From Bacillus altitudinis 41KF2b (lineage in GTDB: Bacteria > Bacillota > Bacilli > Bacillales > Bacillaceae): 64,000 bases of DNA. This document shows positions 1-9,882 of this stretch, in pieces (positions within the stretch are counted from its first letter, which is position 1; each line of letters starts with the position of its first letter). The stretch is from NCBI RefSeq assembly GCF_000691145.1, contig NZ_ASJC01000001.1, forward strand, positions 434,001-498,000, in the 5' to 3' direction. The notes beneath the pieces were generated by a model. That model made no database searches. It was not told the DNA's origin and saw only the letters and a list, made by a program, of their open reading frames with translations. The position numbers and the translations under genes were made by a program.

Positions 1-1
1 T

Positions 2-811
2 AAAATCAGCTTAATATTAAATATTTTTGACGCACATTTAGACTATCATCACACGCGTGAAGAATACGAAAAAGCAAAACAGAAAGTGTATGCACATCAA
101 CAAGAAGATGACATAGCTGTGGTTAACCTAGATGATCCTTCTGTTGTCAAACTAGCAGAAGATTCGAAAGCGCAAAAAGTGTTTTTCTCAGTTAAAGAGC
201 CGGTAGCACATGGAGCGTTTATTAAAGATGGTGCCATTTACTATATGAATGAACATGTCATTGACCTCAAGGATGTTGTTCTTCCTGGTGAGCATAACCA
301 AGAAAATATTCTAGCAGCTATTTGTGTTGTAAAAAATGCAGGCTGCTCAAACGAAGCGATTGCGCAAGTTCTTACTACATTTAGTGGAGTGAAGCATCGT
401 TTGCAATTTGTGGAGACGATTCAAAATAGAAAATTTTATAATGACAGTAAAGCGACCAATATACTGGCAACAAGTAAAGCTTTGTCTGCCTTCAAGCAGC
501 CGACCATTTTACTAGCAGGTGGACTGGATCGTGGCAATGAATTTGATGAATTAAAACCTTTTATGAAGAATGTAAAAGGAATGATTACATTTGGTGAGAC
601 TGCGCCTAAGTTTGTGAAGCTTGGTGAAGAGCTGGGAATACATCACGTAAAACATGTCGATAATGTTGAACAAGCAGTACCTGCGGCGTTTAGCATATCT
701 GAAGAAGAAGACGTGATTTTATTGTCTCCAGCTTGTGCAAGCTGGGATCAGCATAAAACATTTGAAGAACGTGGAGACATGTTTGTAAACGCCGTGCATA
801 TGCTTAAATAA
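2..811 (+). CDS. murD: MurD, UDP-N-acetylmuramoylalanine--D-glutamate ligase (5' end missing)
   Basis: Adds D-glutamate to UDP-MurNAc-L-alanine with ATP in the cytoplasm, an early step of peptidoglycan precursor synthesis. The frame is open from base 2, so about 270 of the family's usual ~450 residues are present: the end of the central ATP-binding domain (DAHLDYH near the start) and the whole C-terminal domain. The motifs [25 protein letters not shown] and the closing ERG are typical of MurD. The ATP-binding P-loop lies upstream of the window. It is followed by spoVE and murG as in B. subtilis. Identity is secure; only the N terminus is missing. Confidence 0.96.
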   Translation, partial: KISLILNIFDAHLDYHHTREEYEKAKQKVYAHQQEDDIAVVNLDDPSVVKLAEDSKAQKVFFSVKEPVAHGAFIKDGAIYYMNEHVIDLKDVVLPGEHNQENILAAICVVKNAGCSNEAIAQVLTTFSGVKHRLQFVETIQNRKFYNDSKATNILATSKALSAFKQPTILLAGGLDRGNEFDELKPFMKNVKGMITFGETAPKFVKLGEELGIHHVKHVDNVEQAVPAAFSISEEEDVILLSPACASWDQHKTFEERGDMFVNAVHMLK

Positions 812-870
812 GGGCTTGTCTCTCATAAGACTGACAGCCCAAATGAAATTATGCTTGGGGTGTCGGTCTC

Positions 871-1971
871 TTGACGAATAAGAAAACTTCTCCGGATTTT
901 TTGCTTGTTGTCATTACGTTACTTTTATTGACGATTGGTTTAATTATGGTGTACAGCGCAAGTGCTGTGTGGGCATCGTATAAATTTGATGATTCGTTTT
1001 ATTTTGCAAAAAGACAGCTTTTGTTTGCCGGAATCGGAGTTATCGCAATGTTTTTCATTATGCGGGTCGATTATTGGACGTGGCGGACTTGGTCAAAGAT
1101 ACTGATTGCAGTGTGTTTTCTCCTCCTCGTGCTTGTCTTGATTCCTGGTATCGGTATGGAGAGAAATGGTTCAAGAAGCTGGATTGGTGTCGGTGCGTTT
1201 AGTATTCAGCCCTCTGAATTTATGAAGCTTGCGATGATTGCGTTTCTTGCAAAATTCTTATCTGAAAAGCAAAAGAATATCACATCCTTTCGTAAAGGTT
1301 TCGCCCCAGCACTAGGTATTGTGTTTTCTGCATTTGCCATCATTATGCTGCAGCCGGACCTAGGTACAGGAACGGTTATGGTTGGAACCTGTATTATTAT
1401 GATATTTGTTTCAGGTGCGAGAATCGCTCACTTTATCTTTCTCGGTCTTTTAGGGCTTAGCGGATTTGCCGCACTTGTCTTATCAGCACCCTATCGAATA
1501 AAACGAATTACATCTTATTTAAATCCTTGGGAGGATCCACTTGGCAGCGGGTTTCAAATTATTCAATCGTTATACGCTGTCGGTCCAGGCGGTCTGTTTG
1601 GAATGGGGCTAGGTCAGAGTAGACAAAAATTCTTCTATTTGCCTGAGCCTCAAACAGACTTTATCTTTGCTATATTGTCTGAAGAACTTGGATTTATAGG
1701 TGGATCACTCATTTTGCTGCTCTTTAGTGTTCTATTGTGGAGAGGCATTAGAATAGCCCTCGGGGCACCAGATTTATATGGAAGTTTCTTGGCAGTGGGT
1801 ATCATCTCAATGGTTGCCATTCAAGTAATGATTAATATCGCAGTTGTCACTGGTCTCATCCCTGTGACGGGCATCACACTCCCATTCTTAAGTTATGGCG
1901 GTTCATCACTGACATTAATGCTGATGGCAATTGGCGTACTTTTGAATGTAAGCAGATATGCTAGATATTAA
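871..1971 (+). CDS. spoVE: SpoVE, sporulation SEDS-family peptidoglycan polymerase
   Basis: Integral membrane SEDS protein (FtsW/RodA/SpoVE family) that polymerises glycan strands for the spore cortex in the mother cell. The 366 residues carry about ten hydrophobic segments. Conserved SEDS motifs are visible: NGSRSWI, the QPSEFMK stretch, QPDLGTG, PEPQTDFIFAILSEELG and LPFLSYGGSS near the C terminus. I take the TTG start, about 8 nt after GGGGTG, because the upstream in-frame ATG context runs into a stop. SpoVE rather than FtsW is chosen because of its place between murD and murG and its near-identity to remembered B. subtilis SpoVE. In B. subtilis it is sigma-E controlled; I did not resolve a promoter here. 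Confidence 0.95.
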   Translation: MTNKKTSPDFLLVVITLLLLTIGLIMVYSASAVWASYKFDDSFYFAKRQLLFAGIGVIAMFFIMRVDYWTWRTWSKILIAVCFLLLVLVLIPGIGMERNGSRSWIGVGAFSIQPSEFMKLAMIAFLAKFLSEKQKNITSFRKGFAPALGIVFSAFAIIMLQPDLGTGTVMVGTCIIMIFVSGARIAHFIFLGLLGLSGFAALVLSAPYRIKRITSYLNPWEDPLGSGFQIIQSLYAVGPGGLFGMGLGQSRQKFFYLPEPQTDFIFAILSEELGFIGGSLILLLFSVLLWRGIRIALGAPDLYGSFLAVGIISMVAIQVMINIAVVTGLIPVTGITLPFLSYGGSSLTLMLMAIGVLLNVSRYARY

Positions 1972-2103
1972 TGTGCTGATAGTTCATGAAACCATATAGA
2001 CTTTTATTTTGCAAAAGTATGAAAAAATGATTTGAAGAGTGAAAATGGCAGTTTCTGTTTCGAAAACATGATGATTGACTCTTCTTTACAGGTTTTGACG
2101 GAG

Positions 2104-2130
2104 CCCTGTTGTTTAAAACAGGGTTTATAC
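2104..2130 (+). terminator. Weak hairpin terminator candidate after spoVE
   Basis: A perfect 7-bp stem (CCCTGTT at 2104-2110 with AACAGGG at 2117-2123, 6-nt loop) is followed by a short, interrupted T-rich stretch. It lies between spoVE and the murG ribosome binding site. It could reduce read-through from the sporulation gene into murG, but the poor T-run makes strong termination uncertain. Confidence 0.4.
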
Positions 2131-2169
2131 TTTGTTCAGAGCAGAAAAAAATTGAGGGGAAATGGTATA

Positions 2170-3264
2170 ATGCGTATAGTTATTAGTGGAGGCGGAACAG
2201 GCGGGCATATTTATCCTGCTCTAGCTTTTATTAAAGAAGTGAAAAGACTGCATCCTGATGTGGAATTTTTATATATTGGCACTGAGAACGGGCTTGAAAA
2301 GAAAATTGTAGAAAGAGAAAATATCCCATTTAAATCAATTGAAATTTCAGGTTTTAAAAGAAAGCTTTCCTTTGATAATGTAAAAACAGTGATGAGGTTT
2401 CTAAAGGGCGTCCAAAAAAGTAAATCTTATTTAAAAGAATTTAAGCCGGATGCTGTTATTGGAACAGGTGGTTATGTGTGTGGTCCTGTTGTTTATGCTG
2501 CGTCTAAGCTAAAAATCCCGACGATCATTCACGAACAAAATAGCCTGCCAGGCATCACAAATAAGTTTCTGGCAAGATATGTGAATAAAGTAGCCATCTG
2601 TTTTGAAGAAGCAAAGGAACACTTTCCTTCAGAAAAGGTTGTTTTTACGGGAAACCCAAGAGCCTCTGAAGTCGTCTCTATTAAAGAGGGAAAATCTCTT
2701 AAAGAGTTCGGGCTGGATGAGAAGAAAAAAACGGTTCTCATTTTTGGCGGGAGCAGAGGTGCAGCTCCAATCAATAAAGCAGTGATTGACATGCAAGATG
2801 AATTAAAGGCAAAGAACTATCAGCTTTTATATATTACAGGTGAGGTTCATTATGAAAAAGTGCTGAACGAATTAAAAGAAAAAGGTGAAGCGCCGAATAT
2901 GATCACAAAGCCTTTCTTGCATCAAATGCCGGAGTATTTAAAATCAATTGATGTCATTGTTGCAAGAGCGGGAGCCACAACGATTGCTGAAGTGACGGCA
3001 CTTGGAATTCCGACCATCTTCATTCCAAGTCCATACGTGACCGCAAATCATCAGGAAATTAACGCAAGATCACTTGAAAAACATGATGCTGCGATCGTTT
3101 TAAGAGAATCAGAGCTTTCAGGAGATCGCTTGCTTCATGCAATTGATGAAATTGCTGGTAATGACGAGAAACTACATCAAATGAGCCGTTTAACAAAAGA
3201 ACTCGGAGTACCAGATGCGGCCACACGTTTATATAATGTGTTAAAAGAAATTACGACTTCATGA
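2170..3264 (+). CDS. murG: MurG, UDP-GlcNAc:lipid I N-acetylglucosaminyltransferase
   Basis: Converts lipid I to lipid II at the inner face of the membrane, the last cytoplasmic step of peptidoglycan precursor synthesis. The protein is 364 residues, the usual length for this GT-B glycosyltransferase. The N-terminal [11 protein letters not shown] glycine-rich loop, the IHEQNSLPG segment, the GGSRGA motif of the second domain and the [13 protein letters not shown]-GlcNAc-binding region are all visible. The frame is open further upstream, but the ATG at 2170 is chosen: GAGGGGA precedes it at good spacing and the protein then begins at the conserved [12 protein letters not shown]. Confidence 0.96.
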   Translation: MRIVISGGGTGGHIYPALAFIKEVKRLHPDVEFLYIGTENGLEKKIVERENIPFKSIEISGFKRKLSFDNVKTVMRFLKGVQKSKSYLKEFKPDAVIGTGGYVCGPVVYAASKLKIPTIIHEQNSLPGITNKFLARYVNKVAICFEEAKEHFPSEKVVFTGNPRASEVVSIKEGKSLKEFGLDEKKKTVLIFGGSRGAAPINKAVIDMQDELKAKNYQLLYITGEVHYEKVLNELKEKGEAPNMITKPFLHQMPEYLKSIDVIVARAGATTIAEVTALGIPTIFIPSPYVTANHQEINARSLEKHDAAIVLRESELSGDRLLHAIDEIAGNDEKLHQMSRLTKELGVPDAATRLYNVLKEITTS

Positions 3265-3294
3265 TGAATGATATGAGGTAAGGCGGAGGGTAAT

Positions 3295-4206
3295 ATGGAG
3301 AACTTGAAGAATGAATTATTAGAAGCGCAAGTTGGTAAAGTACTTGAAAACGAACCGCTTGCAAATCATACGACAATGAAAATAGGCGGACCGGCCGATC
3401 TATTAGTCATCCCTAAAGATGTCGATGCTGTCAAAACAATTATGGATCAGGTGAAAAAACATGATACTCAATGGACGGTCATTGGGAGAGGGTCCAATTT
3501 ACTTGTTCTTGATAAAGGAATTCGCGGGGTCGTTTTAAAGCTGGGTGCTGGGCTTGATCACTTAACTGTCAATGATGAAGAAATTACAGTTGGCGGAGGC
3601 TATTCAGTTGTAAGACTTGCTACGTCTCTTAGTAAGCAGGGGCTGTCAGGATTGGAATTCGCAGCTGGTATTCCAGGTTCTATTGGTGGCGCTGTTTATA
3701 TGAACGCAGGGGCACATGGATCTGACATCAGCAAGATTCTTGTGAAAGCGAGAGTCTTATTTGAAGATGGAACGATCGAGTGGTTAACTAATGAGCAAAT
3801 GAACTTTAGCTATCGAACTTCTGTGCTTCAAAAGGAACGCCCTGGAATTGTTCTCGAAGCAGTGTTCAAGCTTAAACAGGACGAACGTGAGAAAATCACA
3901 AAGAAAATGCAGCAAAATAAAGATTATCGTAAGGAAACACAACCGTATAATAAACCATGCGCCGGCAGTATTTTTCGAAATCCATTACCTGAATATGCAG
4001 GACAGCTTGTAGAAAAGGCGAATTTAAAAGGATATCAGATTGGCGGGGCTAGAATTTCTGATATGCACGGAAACTTTATTGTCAACGCTGGTGGGGCAAA
4101 GGCTCAAGATGTGCTCGACTTAATTCAGTACATTCAAAAGAAAATCAAAGATGACTACAATGTAGAGATGCATACAGAAGTAGAAATTATTGGTGAAGCA
4201 AATTAA
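3295..4206 (+). CDS. murB: MurB, UDP-N-acetylenolpyruvoylglucosamine reductase
   Basis: FAD-dependent reductase that makes UDP-MurNAc from UDP-GlcNAc-enolpyruvate using NADPH. At 303 residues it matches B. subtilis MurB. The N-terminal FAD-binding domain shows [17 protein letters not shown] and the [18 protein letters not shown] block. The C-terminal substrate domain has the CAGSIFRNP motif with the catalytic serine and a final EVEIIG with the acidic catalytic residue. The ATG has a GGCGGAGGG ribosome binding site. It lies between murG and divIB and is closed by a strong hairpin. Confidence 0.96.
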   Translation: MENLKNELLEAQVGKVLENEPLANHTTMKIGGPADLLVIPKDVDAVKTIMDQVKKHDTQWTVIGRGSNLLVLDKGIRGVVLKLGAGLDHLTVNDEEITVGGGYSVVRLATSLSKQGLSGLEFAAGIPGSIGGAVYMNAGAHGSDISKILVKARVLFEDGTIEWLTNEQMNFSYRTSVLQKERPGIVLEAVFKLKQDEREKITKKMQQNKDYRKETQPYNKPCAGSIFRNPLPEYAGQLVEKANLKGYQIGGARISDMHGNFIVNAGGAKAQDVLDLIQYIQKKIKDDYNVEMHTEVEIIGEAN

Positions 4207-4236
4207 AGGCTACTACTTATGAATGATGGTATCACG

Positions 4237-4272
4237 GAAAACAAACGGCATTTTTTCATGCCGTTTGTTTTC
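4237..4272 (+). terminator. Rho-independent terminator after murB
   Basis: A perfect 15-bp inverted repeat (4237-4251 with 4258-4272) encloses a T-rich 6-nt loop. The GC-rich ACGGCAT core is next to the loop and the descending arm ends in GTTTGTTTTC, which serves as the U-tract. The nearly symmetrical A/T flanks mean it could act on both strands. Confidence 0.75.
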
Positions 4273-4341
4273 TAATCAATATGAGATAAAGAATGATCCA
4301 AAGGTGCGGACAAGCAGCTTTGAATGAGGTGAAGAGTATAT

Positions 4342-5121
4342 ATGCGGCCTGATCATGAAAATGAAAAGATCGTCAATATAGAAGAACGAATCCCTAAAAT
4401 TAAAGAACAAAGGAAGCAGAAAGCGAATCGGAGATTAATCTCTTTTATTTTGCTGTTTTTTATCATGGTTTTAATTATTGTCTATTTGCAAACACCAATC
4501 AGTAAAATTTCTTCTTTAACCATTACCGGTAATGAACATGTACCAACAAAACAGCTCGTTAAACTTTCGCAAATTAAAGAAGGCGAGACAGAGTTTTGGA
4601 ATTTAAATAAAGATATGACAGCAGACCATATAAAGCAAAATAAATTGATTAAAAGTGTCAGTATCAAAAAACATTTCCCTAATAAGGTCAGTATTGCTGT
4701 CAAAGAGTATGCAAATATTGCGTATCTGCAAAAGGGACATTTTTATTATGAGCTTCTTGAAAACGGGACGGCTTTGCCAGATGAAGTAACACCAAGTCAC
4801 GCAGGACCTATTTTTGTCGATTGGGACAATAAAGAGAAATTGAAGCAAACAGTGAAAGCTCTAAATCAACTGCCGGCTTCTATTCAGGAACTAATCTCAG
4901 AAGTATATTACGTACCGACTAGCTCCAATCAGTGGCTCGTTAAATTTTATATGAATGATGGAAACACCGTTATTGCATCAATTAAAACATTCGCAGATAA
5001 AATGACGACGTACCCTGCCATTGTCAAAGAGCTTTCGTCCTCTGAGAAAGGTACGATTCATATGGAAGTAGCTACATATTTTGAAGCTTTTAAATCTAAG
5101 AAAAAGGAAGATGAACGTTGA
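4342..5121 (+). CDS. divIB: DivIB (FtsQ family), cell-division membrane protein
   Basis: Bitopic membrane protein of the divisome, needed with DivIC and FtsL for septal wall synthesis. The 259 residues start with a basic cytoplasmic tail (EERIPKIKEQRKQKANRR). A single transmembrane helix follows (roughly residues 32-51), then a POTRA/FtsQ extracellular domain beginning TPISKISSLTITGNEHV and a beta region containing LYMNDG-like and ASIKTFADKM motifs. The ATG follows a GAGGTGAAG ribosome binding site. Its stop overlaps the TTG start of ylxW, so the two genes are translationally coupled. Confidence 0.93.
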   Translation: MRPDHENEKIVNIEERIPKIKEQRKQKANRRLISFILLFFIMVLIIVYLQTPISKISSLTITGNEHVPTKQLVKLSQIKEGETEFWNLNKDMTADHIKQNKLIKSVSIKKHFPNKVSIAVKEYANIAYLQKGHFYYELLENGTALPDEVTPSHAGPIFVDWDNKEKLKQTVKALNQLPASIQELISEVYYVPTSSNQWLVKFYMNDGNTVIASIKTFADKMTTYPAIVKELSSSEKGTIHMEVATYFEAFKSKKKEDER

Positions 5122-5807
5122 GAGGCAAAACCGTCATATTCTCAATTGTAATGCTTGTTCTTGGATTTCTGATTTCTTTTTCATACCAATATACGAAGCA
5201 GCATCGAGCAGATGTCAATCGAACAGAACAATGGAAAAAAGAATATTCTTTGAAAAGTCAGCTAACAAAGCAAGAAAAGGCGAATCAAAAACTTGAAAAA
5301 GAACTTTATCGTCTTCAATCAAAAGTCCAAGAAACAGAGTTTGGTTTGAAAAATGAAAAAGAGCAGTATTTCAATGTTTTGGAAGATGTTGAGAAATACA
5401 GAATGTTTACAGGAGAAATAGGTGTAAAAGGGAAAGGGGTAAAAGTATCTCTTGAAGATGCATCTTATATCCCGAGTGGACAAAATGTCAATAATTACAT
5501 TGTGCATGAGAGCCACATTTTCCATGTGATAAACGAACTATTTATATCAGGGGCATCTGCTGTAGCTATAAACGGACAAAGAATCACACACCAATCATAC
5601 ATACATTGTAACGGTCCAGTCGTCACGGTTGATGGTGTTCAACATCCAGCACCATTTGTCATTTCTGCTATTGGAGATCCAGCTGTTTTAATTCCTGCAT
5701 TAAACATTGCAGGCGGGGTGGTTGATCAGCTGACAAGTGATCATATTTCCATGACGATTGAAAAGAAGGATATTCGTATGAATCCTCTTCTAAGAAACAA
5801 AGATTAA
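5118..5807 (+). CDS. ylxW: YlxW, DUF881 family membrane-anchored protein
   Basis: DUF881 protein of unknown biochemical role, always found beside division genes in Bacillus. It has 229 residues: one N-terminal transmembrane segment (about residues 6-24), a charged coiled-coil stretch (about 40-95, KQEKANQKLEKEL) and a C-terminal DUF881 domain with NYIVHESHI, ELFISGASAVAINGQRI and AIGDPAVL. The TTG start overlaps the divIB stop and has AGGAAG about 7 nt upstream. It is followed by the paralogue ylxX, so this is a tandem DUF881 pair. Confidence 0.88.
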   Translation: MRGKTVIFSIVMLVLGFLISFSYQYTKQHRADVNRTEQWKKEYSLKSQLTKQEKANQKLEKELYRLQSKVQETEFGLKNEKEQYFNVLEDVEKYRMFTGEIGVKGKGVKVSLEDASYIPSGQNVNNYIVHESHIFHVINELFISGASAVAINGQRITHQSYIHCNGPVVTVDGVQHPAPFVISAIGDPAVLIPALNIAGGVVDQLTSDHISMTIEKKDIRMNPLLRNKD

Positions 5808-5827
5808 ATGTGAAAAGGTGAGTGGTG

Positions 5828-6553
5828 TTGAGGAAAAAGAAGCCATTACTTAGTTTGACAGTCCTGATGGTCATATTTGGCATCATGGTCTCGATCCAGT
5901 TTAACTCTCTACAAAAGCCTAAAGTTCGCGATACTCGAGACGTTTGGGAATTAAGAGAGGATTTATCTGCATCTAAAAGTAAGGAACTGGATTTGTTGAA
6001 AGAAATTGATAAATATGATGAAATGCTAAAAAAGTATGGCAACCAAGAAGATCAATCCAAAGAAGCACAATTAACAAAAACGTTGAAGGATTTGAAAGAA
6101 AAGGCTGGTTTTACAGAGGTAACGGGTGAAGGAGTTGAAATAGAAATTACTCAGCTTTTTTCTAAGGAACTTACCGGAGAAGAAGTCAAAAATATACCAC
6201 CTGATCTTCTGAAAAAATTAATCAACGAAGCCAATATGTTTGGGGCAAAACATATTTCCATTAATGAACTCCGGGTGATTAACACCAGTGTTATTCGAGA
6301 TATTAATGGTACGACGAAAATGGATGGTTACAGCATAGATGGTGATACAGTCACGATTAAGATGGTCAGCGAGCAGGCCGATAAATTATACAGCCGTTTA
6401 AATGTATCAGATATTGGTGATTTGTTTGCTCAGGAAAATTTCAGTTTGAGTATTAGACCGCCGAAGAAAAAAATTCATTTAAAAGCATTTGACGGTACAA
6501 TACAATTAAATGAATTGAAGCCTCTTGACGATGTAAAGGAGGGAAAATCTTAA
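5828..6553 (+). CDS. ylxX: YlxX, DUF881 family membrane-anchored protein
   Basis: Second DUF881 protein of the tandem pair. It has an N-terminal membrane segment (LLSLTVLMVIFGIMVSI), a coiled-coil region (about residues 40-80) and the DUF881 core with NELRVINTSVIRDINGTTKMDGYSI. Function unknown; the division-cluster location suggests an envelope or septum role. The frame also has GTG codons at 5822 and 5825. I choose TTG 5828 because AGGTG at 5816-5820 then has 7-nt spacing, whereas 5822 would be too close. Its stop overlaps the ATG of sbp (TAATG). Confidence 0.86.
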   Translation: MRKKKPLLSLTVLMVIFGIMVSIQFNSLQKPKVRDTRDVWELREDLSASKSKELDLLKEIDKYDEMLKKYGNQEDQSKEAQLTKTLKDLKEKAGFTEVTGEGVEIEITQLFSKELTGEEVKNIPPDLLKKLINEANMFGAKHISINELRVINTSVIRDINGTTKMDGYSIDGDTVTIKMVSEQADKLYSRLNVSDIGDLFAQENFSLSIRPPKKKIHLKAFDGTIQLNELKPLDDVKEGKS

Positions 6554-6921
6554 TGTGGCTTCCTGTACTTGGTTTAATCATAGGAGTTGCGATCGGTTTC
6601 TTAACGAATTTTACGATACCGAATGAGTATTCTAACTATCTTTCCCTCGCTGTACTTGCTGCGCTTGATACATTGATTGGTGGAATCAGAGCACATCTGC
6701 AAGGGGCATACGATGAACTAGTGTTTGTATCAGGTTTCTTCTTTAATATTATACTCGCAATAAGTTTAGCTTTTCTGGGCGTCCATCTTGGTGTAGACTT
6801 GTATTTAGTCGGAATGTTTGCATTCGGTGTTAGATTGTTTCAAAATATCGCCGTTATTCGAAGAATTCTACTAACAAAATGGACAATTTCTAGAGAAAAA
6901 AAGAAAAAAAGTGAGTCATAA
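6553..6921 (+). CDS. sbp: Sbp, small basic membrane protein (DUF1290)
   Basis: Small integral membrane protein (122 residues) of the DUF1290 family with about three to four hydrophobic segments. It shows the family signature ALDTLIGGIRAHLQGAYDELVFVSGFFFN and ends in a very basic tail (TKWTISREKKKKSES). The biochemical function is unknown. It lies immediately upstream of ftsA in bacilli. The ATG shares bases with the ylxX stop, so translation is coupled. Confidence 0.9.
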   Translation: MWLPVLGLIIGVAIGFLTNFTIPNEYSNYLSLAVLAALDTLIGGIRAHLQGAYDELVFVSGFFFNIILAISLAFLGVHLGVDLYLVGMFAFGVRLFQNIAVIRRILLTKWTISREKKKKSES

Positions 6922-7018
6922 AAAAGGATATACATATGATGTAACGAATATTTTCAGTAATCCTAATAAAAAATGTTGATTTTTTAAGTTTTGTTACACA
7001 CTTGTAAAAACACATTCA

Positions 7019-7047
7019 TTGTATTGTTGTTCAGCAAATAATAGAAT
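7019..7047 (+). promoter_or_regulatory. Predicted sigma-A promoter upstream of ftsA
   Basis: TTGTAT at 7019-7024 and TAGAAT at 7042-7047 are separated by 17 bp, about 25 bp upstream of the ftsA ribosome binding site. The B. subtilis ftsAZ operon has several promoters in the equivalent gap, including a sigma-H one. The ATAGAAT segment also fits the sigma-H -10 pattern, but I see no convincing sigma-H -35. Prediction only. Confidence 0.35.
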
Positions 7048-7080
7048 AGAAAGTATTGATATGTGAGGAGGTGCCATAGA

Positions 7081-8403
7081 ATGAACAACAATGAAATTTA
7101 CGTCAGCCTTGACATCGGTACATCCAATATAAAAGTCATCGTCGGAGAAATGGCGGATGATTCGCTTAACATTATAGGTGTTGGAAATGTCCCTTCAGAG
7201 GGGTTAAAAAAAGGATCGATTGTTGATATAGATGAAACAGTTCATTCTATTAGACAAGCATTTGAACAGGCTGAGAGAATGGTAGGTTTTCCTTTACAAA
7301 AGGCGATAGTCGGAATTAACGGAAACCACATTCATATTCAGAATACGAGCGGCGTTGTCGCGGTGTCTAGTGAAAATAAAGAAATACATGCTGAAGATGT
7401 GAGACGTGTCTTGGATGCTGCACAGGTAGTATCTATTCCGCAAGAACATCTCGTAGTAGACGTCATTCCGAGACAATTTATCGTCGACGGAAGAGATGAG
7501 ATCACAGATCCGAAAAAAATGCTAGGTGTAAGGCTAGAAGTGGATGGATCGTTAATCACTGGTTCTAAAACGATTCTACATAACTGGCTCCGATGTGTAG
7601 AGCGGGCTGGTATTGAAATTATGGATATTTGCTTGCAGCCACTTGCATCGGGTTCAGCAGCGTTATCGAAAGATGAAAAAAATCTAGGGGTAGCTCTTGT
7701 CGATATTGGCGGCGGCTCTACTACGATATCCGTATTTGAAAACGGGCATCTCTATTCTACTCACAGTATCCCATTGGGCGGAGAGAACATTACAAAAGAT
7801 TTGTCTATAGGACTTAGAACTTCCACTGAAGAAGCTGAACGAATCAAAAAGCAATTTGGGCATGCATTCTATGATGAAGCATCGTCTGAGGAGACATTTG
7901 AAGTTTCCGTCATCGGTACGGACCAAAAACAGACGTATACACAACTTGAAGCAGCCAATATCATCGAAGCGCGATTGGAAGAGATTCTGCTTTTTGTGGC
8001 AGAGGAATTACGCAATATGGGTGTCCATGATTTGCCTGGCGGATTCGTTCTAACAGGTGGACAGGCAGCTATACCAGGTATTCTTTCTCTGGCACAAACG
8101 GTCTTACAAAACAATGTAAGAATCGCAAGTCCTAATTATATTGGGGTCCGGGAACCTCAATATATGACAGGAGTGGGCTTGATCCATTTTGCTTATCGCA
8201 ATGCAAAGATTCAGGGCAGACAGGTTGGATTCCAAATGCCGGATGAAGCATTTCATGAAGTAGGCGCGTCCATGGAGCCGGTTTCTTCTACACCACAAGT
8301 AAAAGAAGCTCAGCCAAGACCGAAAGTGAAACAAAAAGCGCAACAAGAGACAAATAAAAAACCGGGCAAAATGAAAAAACTATTTAATATGTTCTGGGAA
8401 TAG
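7081..8403 (+). CDS. ftsA: FtsA, actin-like membrane tether of the Z-ring
   Basis: Actin-family ATPase that binds the FtsZ tail and anchors FtsZ filaments to the membrane at midcell. The 440 residues equal B. subtilis FtsA. DIGTSNIKVIVGE (phosphate 1), the LVDIGGGSTTISV phosphate 2 loop and the GGFVLTGG adenosine motif are visible. The C terminus ends in a basic/aromatic amphipathic helix (KMKKLFNMFWE) that inserts in the membrane, after a Q/K/P-rich linker. The frame begins at a GTG at 7063, but AGGAGGTG at 7065-7072 fixes the ATG at 7081 as the start. Co-transcribed with ftsZ. Confidence 0.97.
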   Translation: MNNNEIYVSLDIGTSNIKVIVGEMADDSLNIIGVGNVPSEGLKKGSIVDIDETVHSIRQAFEQAERMVGFPLQKAIVGINGNHIHIQNTSGVVAVSSENKEIHAEDVRRVLDAAQVVSIPQEHLVVDVIPRQFIVDGRDEITDPKKMLGVRLEVDGSLITGSKTILHNWLRCVERAGIEIMDICLQPLASGSAALSKDEKNLGVALVDIGGGSTTISVFENGHLYSTHSIPLGGENITKDLSIGLRTSTEEAERIKKQFGHAFYDEASSEETFEVSVIGTDQKQTYTQLEAANIIEARLEEILLFVAEELRNMGVHDLPGGFVLTGGQAAIPGILSLAQTVLQNNVRIASPNYIGVREPQYMTGVGLIHFAYRNAKIQGRQVGFQMPDEAFHEVGASMEPVSSTPQVKEAQPRPKVKQKAQQETNKKPGKMKKLFNMFWE

Positions 8404-8436
8404 AACTAGATTTTCGACGGATTAGGAGGATTCAGC

Positions 8437-9582
8437 ATGTTGGAGTTTGAAACAAATATAGACGGCCTAGCATCAATTAAAGTAATCGGTGTAGGTGGCG
8501 GCGGAAATAACGCTGTCAACCGAATGATTGAAAATGACGTACAGGGTGTCGATTTTATTGCAGTGAATACAGATGCACAGGCGTTAAACTTATCAAAAGC
8601 AGAAACAAAAATGCAAATCGGTGCTAAGCTGACAAGAGGGCTTGGAGCAGGTGCGAATCCTGAAGTCGGTAAAAAAGCTGCTGAAGAAAGCAAAGAACAA
8701 ATTGAAGAAGTCCTAAAAGGCGCTGACATGGTCTTTGTGACAGCCGGTATGGGCGGTGGAACTGGTACGGGTGCTGCACCTGTCATTGCGAAAATCGCAA
8801 AAGATTCAGGAGCCTTGACAGTTGGAGTTGTGACTCGTCCTTTCACATTTGAAGGAAGAAAGCGTCAGCTTCAAGCAGTTGAAGGGATTGCTTCTATGAA
8901 AGAAGCAGTTGATACGTTAATCGTGATTCCAAACGATCGCCTGCTTGAAATTGTCGATAAAAACACGCCAATGCTTGAAGCATTCCGTGCAGCAGATAAC
9001 GTGTTAAGACAAGGTGTTCAAGGGATCTCAGATCTCATTGCAACACCAGGTTTAATTAACCTTGACTTTGCTGACGTGAAAACGATCATGTCTAACAAAG
9101 GTTCAGCTCTTATGGGAATTGGTGTCGCAACAGGCGAAAACCGTGCTGCTGAAGCAGCGAAAAAAGCCATTTCTTCACCACTTCTTGAAACAGCGATTGA
9201 TGGAGCACAAGGTGTTATCATGAATATTACTGGTGGTACCAACCTTAGTCTTTATGAGGTACAAGAAGCAGCGGATATTGTTGCATCAGCCTCTGATGAA
9301 GATGTCAACATGATCTTTGGATCTGTCATTAATGATAACTTGAAGGATGAAATTGTGGTCACAGTCATCGCAACCGGTTTTATTGAGCAAGAGCCGGAAG
9401 TGACAAAACCTCAAAGAAATCCATTAGGACAAGGATTAAAGCAGAATCAATCTATTCCACAAAAGCGTGAAGTAAAACGTGAGGAACATCAACAAACATC
9501 ATCACAACCAAGACAAAATACACAGTCAAGTGATGATACATTGGATATCCCAACGTTCTTACGTAACCGCAACAAACGATAA
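8437..9582 (+). CDS. ftsZ: FtsZ, tubulin-like cell-division GTPase
   Basis: Polymerising GTPase that forms the cytokinetic Z-ring. The 381 residues contain the GTP-binding GGGGNNAVN loop near the N terminus, the tubulin signature [10 protein letters not shown] (about residues 104-113), the synergy (T7) loop [11 protein letters not shown], a low-complexity Q/R-rich linker (about 315-365) and the conserved C-terminal peptide [16 protein letters not shown]. That peptide binds FtsA, SepF and other partners; sepF is also in this window. The ATG has an AGGAGGATT ribosome binding site. A terminator follows directly. Confidence 0.98.
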   Translation: MLEFETNIDGLASIKVIGVGGGGNNAVNRMIENDVQGVDFIAVNTDAQALNLSKAETKMQIGAKLTRGLGAGANPEVGKKAAEESKEQIEEVLKGADMVFVTAGMGGGTGTGAAPVIAKIAKDSGALTVGVVTRPFTFEGRKRQLQAVEGIASMKEAVDTLIVIPNDRLLEIVDKNTPMLEAFRAADNVLRQGVQGISDLIATPGLINLDFADVKTIMSNKGSALMGIGVATGENRAAEAAKKAISSPLLETAIDGAQGVIMNITGGTNLSLYEVQEAADIVASASDEDVNMIFGSVINDNLKDEIVVTVIATGFIEQEPEVTKPQRNPLGQGLKQNQSIPQKREVKREEHQQTSSQPRQNTQSSDDTLDIPTFLRNRNKR

Positions 9583-9597
9583 GCAAGCACGATTCAT

Positions 9598-9623
9598 CCC
9601 CTTCCTTTGGAAGGGGTTTTTTT
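9598..9623 (+). terminator. Rho-independent terminator after ftsZ
   Basis: Perfect 8-bp stem CCCCTTCC (9598-9605) / GGAAGGGG (9609-9616) with a TTT loop, followed by seven T residues. The AT-rich stretch from here to the bpr start (9624-9882) has no credible gene. Several TTGA-like hexamers around 9755-9800 could be promoter parts, but none has a convincing pair. Confidence 0.92.
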
Positions 9624-9882
9624 ATGTCTGCATGGTGAAAAGATCCTGAGAGTGATTGATATAAAAGTCTTGTTTCTGCGTGTTATTTGGATCTATCGTA
9701 TGTGTTTTGGCTTGAGTTTTTTAAGTCAAAAGAATCATTTTTAATTCCCTTTACAAAAAACGACAAAATGTTGAACTTTATTTGACTACATTAATGAGAA
9801 CACCATGAATCTTGTCATGATCAAAAAGAAGGGGGAGGGGCAGGGTACACACTGTTTGACCATTTGAGGAGGAGGGATTTTA

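Noticed and set aside
812-840. Imperfect hairpin GGGCTTGTC...GACAGCCC between murD and spoVE
   Set aside because: No T-run follows and the next bases lead straight into the spoVE ribosome binding site, so I could not support a terminator; it may be chance or a minor RNA structure.
8406-8846. 146-codon minus-strand open frame opposite the 5' part of ftsZ
   Set aside because: It mirrors the codon pattern of ftsZ, has no ribosome binding site and no recognisable domain; shadow frame.
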